33,250 nt of DNA from NCBI GenBank assembly GCA_028818385.1, contig JAPPNY010000235.1, positions 22,339-55,588 of the forward strand. Reading direction: 5' to 3'. This document shows, piece by piece, positions 26,554 to 33,250 of the stretch (positions within the stretch are counted from its first letter, which is position 1; every line of letters begins with the position of its first letter). This DNA is from Spirochaetaceae bacterium. GTDB lineage: Bacteria > Spirochaetota > Spirochaetia > SZUA-6 > Bin103. Both the position numbers and the translations under genes were made by a program. The notes beneath the pieces were generated by a model. That model was not told the DNA's origin. It searched no databases and saw only the letters and a program-made list of their open reading frames with translations.

Positions 26554-26593
26554 TTGACAGTCTGAGATGATAGTTGACAGTCTGAGATGATAG
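26554..26593 (+). repeat. Exact 20-bp tandem duplication containing TTGACA
   Basis: TTGACAGTCTGAGATGATAG occurs twice head-to-tail, at 26554-26573 and 26574-26593, without mismatch. Each copy starts with a perfect -35 hexamer. It lies immediately upstream of the AT-rich membrane-protein gene. Confidence 0.95.
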
Positions 26594-26602
26594 TAGTATT
26601 GT
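26574..26602 (+). promoter_or_regulatory. Candidate sigma-70-type promoter using the second repeat copy
   Basis: TTGACA (26574-26579), 17 bases, then TATTGT (26597-26602, four of six matches to TATAAT). The first repeat copy has no -10 box at the right distance, so it may serve as a duplicated operator or upstream element. The transcript start would fall near 26609, just before an ATG at 26612. Confidence 0.5.
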
Positions 26603-26636
26603 CTGACTCCTATGGAGAAGGTGGTCACAGCGATAC

Positions 26637-27032
26637 TTGAACTATTCCAAGTCGAAGGCGATTCCAGGGACAATCAGGTATTTACTATTGTTTGGAGCGA
26701 TAGCTGATCTGTTTTCACTAGCGGGATTTCCAGTTGTTGATTATGCAGAGTCGCTACACGATCGAATGATCGAGGATATACCGAGGCTCTATAAGGCCTT
26801 AGTGTTTTTCTTTATCGGGGTAACTGTATCGCAGATAATTGGATCTGGACTAATGAGGTTCTCGGAGAATGTGGCACTTGCAACTGTAAAGGGCAGGCGG
26901 GATGAGAATGATAAGAGAGTCGTTCCAGAAGGCAAGGAGGCTGAATTTCGCTCTACAACCGTTCTCGTATTCATGACAGTTACGCTGTTAGGGACTGGCG
27001 TGGCGCTATGGGCGTTGCTTAGTCTTCTATAA
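26637..27032 (+). CDS. Small membrane protein of unknown function, AT-rich
   Basis: A 131-residue protein, unrecognised. Three hydrophobic segments are visible: about residues 14-34 (YLLLFGAIADLFSLAGF), 52-72 (YKALVFFFIGVTVSQIIG) and 107-131 (VLVFMTVTLLGTGVALWALL). Between the second and third lies a charged cytoplasmic-type loop with GRRDENDKR. The start is uncertain: TTG 26637 is the best in frame, with AGGTGG 12 bases upstream. A separate 31-codon frame (ATG 26612 to TGA 26707) overlaps its 5' end and could be a coupled leader peptide or the trace of a frame change. Base composition is far more AT-rich than the surrounding genome, indicating recent transfer. Function unknown. Confidence 0.65.
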   Translation: MNYSKSKAIPGTIRYLLLFGAIADLFSLAGFPVVDYAESLHDRMIEDIPRLYKALVFFFIGVTVSQIIGSGLMRFSENVALATVKGRRDENDKRVVPEGKEAEFRSTTVLVFMTVTLLGTGVALWALLSLL

Positions 27033-27211
27033 CCTACATCCAATAAGGCAGGTCTTTGGCCGCGCACTTCGTGCACCCGGAAAACGAGCTCAATTCACTC
27101 GTGATACGGGCCGCCTAAGCGGGAAAGTGGTTTCAAAGTATCACGGTGCCCATCTCGCGGGCGTCGCGAATCGCCTGTCAGCGTCCGTCGCGTGGCCGTG
27201 GACGGGGTTGT

Positions 27212-28114
27212 TCAGACCCTACCCTGCAGCGACGGCGTCCAGTGGGCTTGGCCGGCCTGTGCCTTCTCGCGGTCCATGCGGGCCAAGATCGCCAGGCCGC
27301 GCAGGGCCATCCGGCGGGCGGTGTCGTGGCCGGCGCCGGCGGTAAACTCCTCGCCGGTCACCAGGTTGTCGGCCACCGAGCAGATCGAGCCGCCGCGCCT
27401 GCCGAACAGGAGAGGCAGGGTGACGAGCGCTGCCGATTCGCGGTCGCCATTGAGGACCCCGGCGCGCCGGTAGTAGTCGATCACTTCAAGGTGCTCGGGC
27501 TGCATGTAGCCGCCGACCGAGGGACGCCCGACGCCGCAGAAGTCGCTGTCGCTGGAGCGGGTGATGCCGATGTGGTAGCGGGCGCCCAGGTCCTCGCCGG
27601 CCTGAGCCAGGGCCATCACGATCTCCGGGCTGGCGGCGGCGGGGAAGGAGGGACGTACGTAGGCCTGCGTCATGCCCTCGTCCCTGACCACGCCGTGGCT
27701 GATCACGACGTCACCGGGCCGCACCGATTCGTGCATGCCGCCCGAGCCGCCCAAGCGCAGGTAGGCGGTGGCGGCGGTGTTCTCCAGGAACTCGTGCAGG
27801 ACGAGCTCCGCTTCCGGTGAGCCGCTGCCGCCGGAGACCACGGTCACGTGGGCGTCCTCGTAGCGACCGCTGTAGGTGGTGAACATGCCGGTGCGGGCGA
27901 CCAGCTCGCCGTCGTCCAGGTGGCGGGCGACCTGCTGCGCCGGGTCTTCCTCGTACGCGCACAGGGGGTCGCGCACGGTGATGATGACGTAGTCGCCGAT
28001 GCGCTCGGGGTCGATGCCGGTCAGCGCCGGCCGGCCGTCGATCAGGAGGCCCCGGCGCGGCACGTTGGCGGCGTACTCGTAGCGCCGGTACAGTTTGTCG
28101 ACTGCGTCACTCAC
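27212..28114 (-). CDS. Nucleoside phosphorylase (uridine phosphorylase-like)
   Basis: Enzyme of the PNP/UDP phosphorylase superfamily, 300 residues, expected to split a nucleoside with phosphate into base and pentose-1-phosphate. Family-like blocks: the glycine-rich VVSGGSGSPEAELVLHEFL near residue 92, AYLRLGGSGGM near 117 (the phosphate-site region, usually IRxGTxG), VRPGDVVISHGVVRDEGMTQAY, and SDSDFCG. LRLGGSGGM departs from the common GTTG/GTSG form, so specificity may differ. The start GTG 28114 shares bases with the stop of the YjbQ-family gene (GTGA). Last gene of the kinase-SIS-YjbQ-phosphorylase operon. The base specificity is not readable. Confidence 0.82.
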   Translation of the reverse strand: MSDAVDKLYRRYEYAANVPRRGLLIDGRPALTGIDPERIGDYVIITVRDPLCAYEEDPAQQVARHLDDGELVARTGMFTTYSGRYEDAHVTVVSGGSGSPEAELVLHEFLENTAATAYLRLGGSGGMHESVRPGDVVISHGVVRDEGMTQAYVRPSFPAAASPEIVMALAQAGEDLGARYHIGITRSSDSDFCGVGRPSVGGYMQPEHLEVIDYYRRAGVLNGDRESAALVTLPLLFGRRGGSICSVADNLVTGEEFTAGAGHDTARRMALRGLAILARMDREKAQAGQAHWTPSLQGRV

Positions 28115-28542
28115 GTTCTTTTCCCCTCTTCGCTCACGGACGCGGCCGGCAGAAGCTGCACGTGGAGCTGACGGTCGCGCGGGCCGTCGAATTCCATGAA
28201 GTAGACCGCTTGGGAGTGGCCGAGCACGAGCTCGCCGTCCTCGACGATCAGGCTGAGCGACACGCCGACCAGGGCGGACTTGATGTGGCCGGCCGCATCC
28301 TGCGGGGTGTCGTGCTGGTGCTTGAAGTCGATCCGCGTCGGCACCAGCCGCGCCAGCTCGTCGGCGACGTCCTCCAGGCCCAGCGGATCGGGAAACGACA
28401 GCACCGCGAGTCCGGCGGTAGTGTGCGGGATGGCGGCGACCAGCGCGCCGGAGCGCATGCCGCTCTGCGCGACCGCAGCGTGGAGCGCCTCGGTGACCTC
28501 GTGCGGACCGTTGCCGGGTGTGCGAAATCGGTGAACGTGCAT
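28111..28542 (-). CDS. YjbQ/UPF0047 family protein
   Basis: A 143-residue protein of the UPF0047 (PF01894) family. The family has a compact beta-rich fold with a conserved His cluster, and some members show secondary thiamine-phosphate synthase activity. Visible signatures: PHTTAGL at 39-45, DTPQDAAGHIKSALVG in the middle and LGHSQAVYFMEFDGPRDRQLHVQ near the end. The usual LGTWQ motif reads LGHSQ here. ATG 28542 has GGAG four bases upstream. The frame is open 37 codons further, but that part is Arg/Ala/Thr-rich shadow inside the SIS gene. It begins seven bases after the SIS stop and overlaps the phosphorylase start. Its presence in a sugar/nucleoside operon is unexplained. Confidence 0.88.
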   Translation of the reverse strand: MHVHRFRTPGNGPHEVTEALHAAVAQSGMRSGALVAAIPHTTAGLAVLSFPDPLGLEDVADELARLVPTRIDFKHQHDTPQDAAGHIKSALVGVSLSLIVEDGELVLGHSQAVYFMEFDGPRDRQLHVQLLPAASVSEEGKRT

Positions 28543-28549
28543 GGGTCTC

Positions 28550-29704
28550 CTATCGATCTGCTGGGAGCGGCAGCCGCTGCGAGTTGCGGGTCGTGGCGCC
28601 GTCGCGGCAGTCCTGCCAGCGCCCGCGCGCGCCGCGGCCGTACTCGGCGCCAAGCTCGGCGCTCAGCCGGGCGGCGAACAGCGCAAGCGCCGCGGCGTAC
28701 ACGAGCGGAGCGAACAGGGGATCGGGCGGCGCCGGAAGCGCGATCGTCCGGCCGGGCTCCGCGGGTCGCGGCGCGTCGGTCAGGATGCGATAGGGCCGAC
28801 CCAGGCGCTGCAGGAAGGGCTCGATCTCGCGCACGCGGCTCTGGTCGCGGGCGCTCTCCGGACACAGCACCCAGGTGGCGCAGGTGTCCGGGTCGCGCGC
28901 GAAGTAGTCCAGGTGCACCCACTCCTCGACGTCCTGATCCACCGCCGGCACCCCCGCTGCCTCCAGCACCTTGGCCCGGCCGTAGGCGGCCGCAGCCCGG
29001 GCCGGGCCGCCGGCCAGCAATTCGTACCGTCCGTGCCCGCGCCACTCCCGCGCCAGCGCGGCCAGCTCCTCGTCGAGCGCGGGCAGCATCCGGCCGAGCG
29101 CATCCGCGGTCGCGGAAAGCTGTGTGCGCAGCCGCTCCGCCTCCTGCTGCGTCAGGCGGCCGCGCACCTCGCCGATGCGGATGGCGAGCAGGTACAGCGC
29201 CTGCGCGGAGAGAAAGAACGAGCGCACGCCCGGCGCGGCGGCGAACGGCGGCAGCGTGAGCGGCAGGCAGTGCTCGGCGGCTCGAGCCAGGCGGCTTTGC
29301 GGATCGGCGGTCACCGCGACCGTCAGCGCACCGCGCCGCCGCCACTGCTCGACCGCCTCCAGCGTGCGCGCGACCGTGCCCGAGGAGCTGACCGCGACCA
29401 CCATCGGGTCGTGAGGGAGGCTCCGCCGGGGGAGCTCCGTCTCGTAGCGCGCCGCCTGCATGGCGGGCAGCGGCCGGCAGGGGATGCCCGTGAGCCGCAC
29501 CCAGGGCTCCGCCAGCAGCTCGCCGGCGACGTGCGAGTCGCCGCAGCCGGTGAGGATGACCTCCCGCACCGCGAAGATGGTGGGCGTGCGAAGCAGAGCA
29601 CGCGTGGCCGCCTCCAGCGCGTCATGTTGTGTTGCCAGGAGCTCCGGCAGGCTGAACACCTGCGCCCGCATCGGGTTGTCCGCGGTAGGCGCCGGCGCGC
29701 TCAT
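28550..29704 (-). CDS. SIS-domain sugar isomerase/deaminase-like protein
   Basis: Cytoplasmic protein with two SIS (sugar isomerase) folds, 384 residues, resembling the isomerase half of GlmS and AgaS/FrlB-type deaminases. SIS domain 1 has ILTGCGDSHVAGE (50-62) and AVSSSGTVART (104-114), the usual phosphosugar-binding Ser clusters. The second half has a QDVEEWVHLDYFA block, a Glu/His region typical of the active site, and ends in a basic tail. The start is ATG 29704, overlapping the kinase stop as ATGA. The likely substrate is a sugar phosphate or amino-sugar phosphate made by the adjacent kinase; this is context only. An active-site Lys/His assignment cannot be made by eye. Confidence 0.82.
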   Translation of the reverse strand: MSAPAPTADNPMRAQVFSLPELLATQHDALEAATRALLRTPTIFAVREVILTGCGDSHVAGELLAEPWVRLTGIPCRPLPAMQAARYETELPRRSLPHDPMVVAVSSSGTVARTLEAVEQWRRRGALTVAVTADPQSRLARAAEHCLPLTLPPFAAAPGVRSFFLSAQALYLLAIRIGEVRGRLTQQEAERLRTQLSATADALGRMLPALDEELAALAREWRGHGRYELLAGGPARAAAAYGRAKVLEAAGVPAVDQDVEEWVHLDYFARDPDTCATWVLCPESARDQSRVREIEPFLQRLGRPYRILTDAPRPAEPGRTIALPAPPDPLFAPLVYAAALALFAARLSAELGAEYGRGARGRWQDCRDGATTRNSQRLPLPADR

Positions 29705-30639
29705 GCGGTCGCTCCCGCCCGGGTCGCCGAACGGACGCGGGCAAGCAGCAGGTCGCGCCGCCGGCGCCACTCGCCGTGATCCAAATGCTCCGGGGGACCG
29801 TGCTGCTCCAGTATCAGCGATGCCCCGGCCGCGGCGCCGCAGCCGCTCTCCAGCCAGTCCTGCCCCGCTCCGAGCCCGGCCAGCAACGCGCCGCCGAACG
29901 CGTTGCCGGCGCCGGTCACGTCGACCACCGCTGCGGGCCAGGCCGGGATGCGGAGCAGCTCCGCCGACCGGCGGCCGAGCAGCGCGCCGTCCGCCCCCAG
30001 CCTCAGCGCGACGCCGCCGACGCCGGTGTCCAGCAGGCGGCGGACGATCTCGCGCGGGGCGTCCCGGCCGCACAGGCGGCGCCCCTCCGCGAGGTTCAGC
30101 GATACCACGTCGACGCAGGCGAGCCGGGCGGCGACCTGCGGCCAGCAGGCCGGCTCCGTGGACGCCGCGTGCAGCTCCCAGAGCACCACGGCGCCGGAGG
30201 CGTCGCGCAGCGCGGCGGCTTCATCCCAGAACGCCGCGTCGTGGTCGCGAAAGAGGTAGTAGCCGGTCGCAATGCGGTAAGCCGCGGGCATCCGGTCGAT
30301 CGCAGGCGACATCCGCGCGAAGTGCGCGGGACCGAGCAGCGGCGTCTCCGTGCGCGCGTCCTCGGCGTGGTAGACCACCGTGCTGCGCGGCGTGCGCGGA
30401 CCGCGCGGCTCGAGCCCCGCCGTGTCGATGCCGTTCGCGCGGAACCACGCCGCGTGTTCCGAAGCGGAGAAGTCCTCTCCCACGCCGCAGGCGATGCCGA
30501 CGCGATCGGCCGCCAGGCGCAGGCCGGCGGCGGCGTAGCTGCCGGCGCCGCCGAGCACGCCGCGCCGCTCGGCGCCCGACGGGAAGCGCAGATCGTCCAC
30601 GATCACGTGCGACAGCACGACGTAGTCGATTGCGTTCAC
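29701..30639 (-). CDS. PfkB-family carbohydrate kinase, MAK32-like, with Asn at the catalytic Asp position
   Basis: Ribokinase-fold protein, 312 residues. N-terminal GGAGSYAAAGLRL (30-42) is the first family signature. SLNLAEG (180-186) holds the N-x-x-E magnesium motif. The second signature reads DVTGAGNAFGG (240-250), with Asn246 where ribokinases have the catalytic base Asp. As I recall, fungal MAK32-type members of this superfamily also have Asn there (GGGN). Start GTG 30639 is chosen because GAGG lies seven bases upstream and the family begins near here; an in-frame ATG 17 codons earlier adds an unlikely Arg/Cys-rich stretch. First gene of the four-gene catabolic operon, divergent from the nucleoside hydrolase. 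It may phosphorylate a sugar slowly, act on an unusual substrate, or bind without turnover. Confidence 0.85.
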   Translation of the reverse strand: MNAIDYVVLSHVIVDDLRFPSGAERRGVLGGAGSYAAAGLRLAADRVGIACGVGEDFSASEHAAWFRANGIDTAGLEPRGPRTPRSTVVYHAEDARTETPLLGPAHFARMSPAIDRMPAAYRIATGYYLFRDHDAAFWDEAAALRDASGAVVLWELHAASTEPACWPQVAARLACVDVVSLNLAEGRRLCGRDAPREIVRRLLDTGVGGVALRLGADGALLGRRSAELLRIPAWPAAVVDVTGAGNAFGGALLAGLGAGQDWLESGCGAAAGASLILEQHGPPEHLDHGEWRRRRDLLLARVRSATRAGATA

Positions 30640-30682
30640 CGGAGTACCTCGGATTTGCCTGGCGCAGGCCGAGCCGATAGCG

Positions 30683-30699
30683 TTGCGCACCGGTGCAAC
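30683..30699. promoter_or_regulatory. Candidate operator between the divergent kinase and hydrolase genes
   Basis: A 10-bp perfect palindrome GCACCGGTGC (30687-30696) sits inside a longer imperfect inverted repeat, TTGCGCACCGGTGCAAC (30683-30699). It lies in the 129 bases shared by the two divergent genes. The CG-centred form is LacI/GalR-like. No regulator gene is in the window, so this is only a candidate. Confidence 0.35.
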
Positions 30700-30768
30700 G
30701 AGGAGTCAGCCATCGATAGTGGATCAGCGACCCGCGAGGGCGAGAGTGGGGATGCCGCCGCCCCGCCG

Positions 30769-31734
30769 GTGTTCATCGACTGCGACCCGGGCATGGACGA
30801 TGCGCTCGCGCTCATCGTCGCGCTGAAGAGCGCGTCCGTCCGCGTGTGCGGCATCACGAGCGTCTCCGGCAACCTGCCGGCCGACCGCTGCTACCGGAAC
30901 ATCCACACGGTCCTGAACCTGATGGGGGTGCCGGAGACGGGCGAAGCAGGCCCGCCCACCGGCCAGGGCGGGCCGCGGGCGCTGGTTCGGGAGCTCGCGC
31001 ATGACCCATTCTCGCACGGTGCGGACGGCCTGGGAGAGACCGGCCTGCCCGCGGCGCCGGTGCCGCCAAAGCCCACGTGGGCGCCCGTCCTGCTGGTGGA
31101 GCAGGCCCGCCGGCACGCGGCGGATGGCGACCCGCTCACCGTGGTGACGCTCGGGCCGCTGACCAACGTCGCGCTGGCGCTGCACATGGAGCCGCGGCTG
31201 CCGGAGCTGATCGACCGCCTGGTCGTGCTGGGCGGCGCCTTCGGCCTCCAGCGCGAGGCGGCCCTCAACGCGACCGGCGACAACCCGATGAGCGAGTGGA
31301 ACTTCTACGTCGACCCCGAGGCGGCGCGGCTGGTCCTGCACGGCGGCTTCGACCTGGTCGCGGTCGGGCTGGACGTGGCCACGCACCGGGATCTGCGGCT
31401 CACCGACGCGGACGGTCAGGCGCTGCGCGCCTCCAGCCGCGCCGAGGCGCGCCTCGCGGCCGGCATGCTGGACTTCGTCACCGGGCGCGGCTTCGGCAGC
31501 TACTGCGTGCTGATCGATTCGTGCGCGATCGCGGCGGCGGCGCGGCCGGAGCTCATCGACACAATCGCCCTGCACTGCGACGTGGAGACGCGCGACGGGC
31601 TGACGCGCGGGCAGACGGTGGTCGACGTCCGCCAGAACTTCCGCTGGCAGCATCTGCCGCAGGTGCAGGCGGCCCGCGACGCGGACTTTCCCGGCCTGCG
31701 CCGCTTCATCGTCGAGACCCTGCTGGCCGGCTGA
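30769..31734 (+). CDS. Nucleoside hydrolase (inosine/uridine-preferring family)
   Basis: Calcium-dependent hydrolase (IU_nuc_hydro, PF01156) that cleaves the N-glycosidic bond of ribonucleosides to base and ribose, 321 residues from GTG 30769. The calcium-binding DxDxxxDD is complete: Asp4, Asp6, Asp10, Asp11 in IDCDPGMDDA. Other blocks are VVTLGPLTNVALAL, VVLGGAFG and MSEWNFYVDPEAARLVL (Asn and Asp-Pro-Glu-Ala). Family members usually start a few residues before IDCDPG, which favours GTG 30769 even though it has no ribosome site. AGGAG at 30700-30705 stands six bases before an in-frame ATC (30712), and TTG 30655 follows a GGAG, so the real start is open. It is divergent from the kinase operon and followed by a sugar-binding protein. 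Confidence 0.9.
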   Translation: MFIDCDPGMDDALALIVALKSASVRVCGITSVSGNLPADRCYRNIHTVLNLMGVPETGEAGPPTGQGGPRALVRELAHDPFSHGADGLGETGLPAAPVPPKPTWAPVLLVEQARRHAADGDPLTVVTLGPLTNVALALHMEPRLPELIDRLVVLGGAFGLQREAALNATGDNPMSEWNFYVDPEAARLVLHGGFDLVAVGLDVATHRDLRLTDADGQALRASSRAEARLAAGMLDFVTGRGFGSYCVLIDSCAIAAAARPELIDTIALHCDVETRDGLTRGQTVVDVRQNFRWQHLPQVQAARDADFPGLRRFIVETLLAG

Positions 31735-31833
31735 GCCTCTCCCCCCGCGAGCGGACGCGGCCGGGCGCGCCGGTTGCATCCGTGCCGTGGCTCGTGTAGA
31801 CGTTAGCCCATGAGCAATACCCAGGAGGTAATG

Positions 31834-33186
31834 GTGAAACGCTCTCCTATCGCAAGAAGTTTGATGCTCGTGCTCGCGATCGGTCTGCTTGCCGTCGCGC
31901 CGCTCGCAGCGCAGGAACGGACGCAGATCCAGTTCTGGATGTGGGGCGCCGGCCCGCACCTGCAGGACGTGATCAAGGCCGTGCTGGTCGATCCCTACAA
32001 CGAGTCGCAGGACCAGTTCGAGCTGGTCATGGAGTTCCGCAACGACGTGGACTCGGTCATCGCCTCGGTGCTGCCCGCCGGGGGCGGGCCGGACCTCGTC
32101 TACGGCTCCGGTCCGGCATTCGTCCGCCCGTTCGCCGCCGCCGGGCACCTGGCCTCGATGGAGCCCTACTCCGAGAAGTACGGCTGGCGCGACCGCATCC
32201 TCACGCCGATCTACGAGGCGGGCACGGTCGACGGCGACCTGTACGCCCTGCCCAACTCGCTGAACACCATGGGCGTCTTCTACAACAAGGTCCTGTTCGA
32301 GGAGAACGGCTGGGAGATCCCGACCACCTTCGAGGAGCTGGAAGCGATCATGGATGACGCCCTCGACCAGGGCCTCTATGCCTCGGTGACCGGCAACAAG
32401 GGCTGGCGCCCGGTGAACGAGAACTACACGCAGCTCTTCCTCACCCACTGGGCGGGGCCGCAGGCCACCTACGACGCGATCACCGGCGCAATCCCCTGGA
32501 CCGACGCGTCGATCGCCGAGGCGATGCAGAAGAGCGCGGAGTGGTTCCAGGCCGACTACCTGGCCGGCGAGGACTACTTCAACCTCAACTTCCTGGACGC
32601 GGTGTCGCTGCTGGAGTCGAACGACTCGCCGTTCTTCTTCGGCCCGTCGCTGGTGTTCCAGTTCGCCACCAGCTTCTACTCCGAGGAGGAAGGCAACCTG
32701 GACAACCTCGGCTTCTTCCCGCTGCCGAGCCGCGAGGGTCTGCCGTCGCCGATCTTCCTGCTCGGCACCACCGCCTCGCTGTCTATCAACGCCTACTCTC
32801 CGCCCGAGGTGCAGGACGCCGTGGGCGAGATCGTCGACCGCATGATGACCCAGGAGTTCCTGGTCGGCATGACCGAGGGATGGCCCGGCTACTGGGGCGT
32901 GCCGATCAGCCAGCTCGACATCGATCTGGACGACTTCAGCGGGCTGTCGCACGGCTTCCTGAGCGCCATCCAGGACGCCATCTCGGCCGTGAACGCCGGC
33001 AACTTCGGCTATTCGCCCTCGACCTTCTTCCCACCGGCCACGCAGACCGCCTTCTTCGACATCGACTCGGTCTGGCTGGGCGAGCTGACCGTCGACGAGT
33101 TCCTGGCCAACGTGCAGACCGCCTACGAGGAGGACAAGGCGGCCGGACTGGTGGCGCCGGTGCCGGCGCCCGGCATGGGCGGCTGA
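31834..33186 (+). CDS. ABC transporter substrate-binding protein, family 1 (sugar type)
   Basis: Secreted solute receptor of the SBP_bac_1 class, about 450 residues. A basic start (MKRSPIARS) is followed by a hydrophobic stretch and a likely cleavage after PLAA. The mature part opens QIQFWMWGAGPHLQ. It holds the usual GGGPDLVYGSG block, DGDLYALPNSLNTMGVFYNKVLFEENG and an aromatic-rich second lobe. AGGAGG (31823-31828) is five bases before GTG 31834 and only two before ATG 31831, so GTG is preferred; an ATG at 31810 lacks a ribosome site. It lies 99 bases after the nucleoside hydrolase. Its permeases should follow beyond the right edge. Proximity suggests a nucleoside or glycoside ligand, unproven. 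Confidence 0.9.
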   Translation: MKRSPIARSLMLVLAIGLLAVAPLAAQERTQIQFWMWGAGPHLQDVIKAVLVDPYNESQDQFELVMEFRNDVDSVIASVLPAGGGPDLVYGSGPAFVRPFAAAGHLASMEPYSEKYGWRDRILTPIYEAGTVDGDLYALPNSLNTMGVFYNKVLFEENGWEIPTTFEELEAIMDDALDQGLYASVTGNKGWRPVNENYTQLFLTHWAGPQATYDAITGAIPWTDASIAEAMQKSAEWFQADYLAGEDYFNLNFLDAVSLLESNDSPFFFGPSLVFQFATSFYSEEEGNLDNLGFFPLPSREGLPSPIFLLGTTASLSINAYSPPEVQDAVGEIVDRMMTQEFLVGMTEGWPGYWGVPISQLDIDLDDFSGLSHGFLSAIQDAISAVNAGNFGYSPSTFFPPATQTAFFDIDSVWLGELTVDEFLANVQTAYEEDKAAGLVAPVPAPGMGG

Positions 33187-33250
33187 TCGCGCCCCCGACC
33201 CTCGCGCCGCCGACCGCGCCACCCGGGCCTCGCACGGCGATGCCCGGGCC

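Noticed and set aside
33240..33250. Possible start of the next gene (ATG 33240)
   Set aside because: Only three codons visible and no ribosome site; cannot be supported.
1..33250. CRISPR arrays, tRNA, rRNA, transposases and integrases
   Set aside because: No regularly spaced repeats, cloverleaf-like sequence or recombinase motifs were recognised by eye.

Overview
The window is high-GC bacterial chromosome packed with short-gap operons. Sec signal peptides, many sugar/peptide ABC importers, hydantoinase-type enzymes and an AAA-ATPase-like/PD-(D/E)XK protein suit an uncultured, heterotrophic, probably Gram-negative bacterium. A sponge- or marine-associated Spirochaetota-like lineage is possible, but this is a guess from gene style; no rRNA or marker gene fixes the taxonomy. 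No tRNA, rRNA, CRISPR array, integrase or complete insertion sequence was seen.

Layout. (1) 1-2064 (minus): a peptide/nickel-type (family 5) ABC binding protein followed by the start of another gene that runs off the edge. (2) 2180-10393 (minus): one tightly overlapping run of a two-permease ABC-2 exporter with its ATPase, a medium-chain dehydrogenase, and a rhamnose-type sugar importer (ATPase, two permeases, binding protein). It ends at a clear rho-independent terminator at 2129-2154. (3) 10394-14067: an island of lower GC. It has 476 bases without a gene, then a divergent pair of nuclease-like defence genes, an AIPR-type abortive-infection protein and a second PD-(D/E)XK protein. Each is broken by a single frame change. 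(4) 14179-16011 (plus): an ABC-F ATPase. (5) 16107-20038 (minus): hydantoinase/oxoprolinase subunits A and B. (6) 20155-21702 (plus): an AAA-ATPase-like/PD-(D/E)XK protein. (7) 21749-25081 (minus): dus, Fe/Mn superoxide dismutase, thioredoxin reductase and an unknown 191-residue protein. It is head-to-head with lipA (25080-25961, plus); the two start codons share bases. (8) 26082-27032: a second foreign-looking patch with an orphan antitoxin-like gene and an AT-rich three-helix membrane protein, the latter behind a 20-bp tandem duplication carrying TTGACA. (9) 27212-30639 (minus) and 30769-33186 (plus): a divergent catabolic cluster. It comprises a PfkB/MAK32-like kinase, a SIS-domain sugar isomerase/deaminase-like protein, a YjbQ-family protein and a nucleoside phosphorylase on one side, and a nucleoside hydrolase and a family 1 sugar-binding protein on the other.

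How the genes fit together. The right-hand cluster reads as an uptake-and-breakdown pathway for a nucleoside or other N-glycoside: import, cleavage by hydrolase or phosphorylase, then sugar phosphorylation and isomerisation. Its kinase carries Asn where PfkB enzymes have the catalytic Asp, so the chemistry may be unusual. The left-hand operon couples an uncharacterised exporter, an oxidoreductase and a sugar importer. These two clusters and the decayed nuclease island are the places most worth a second look.
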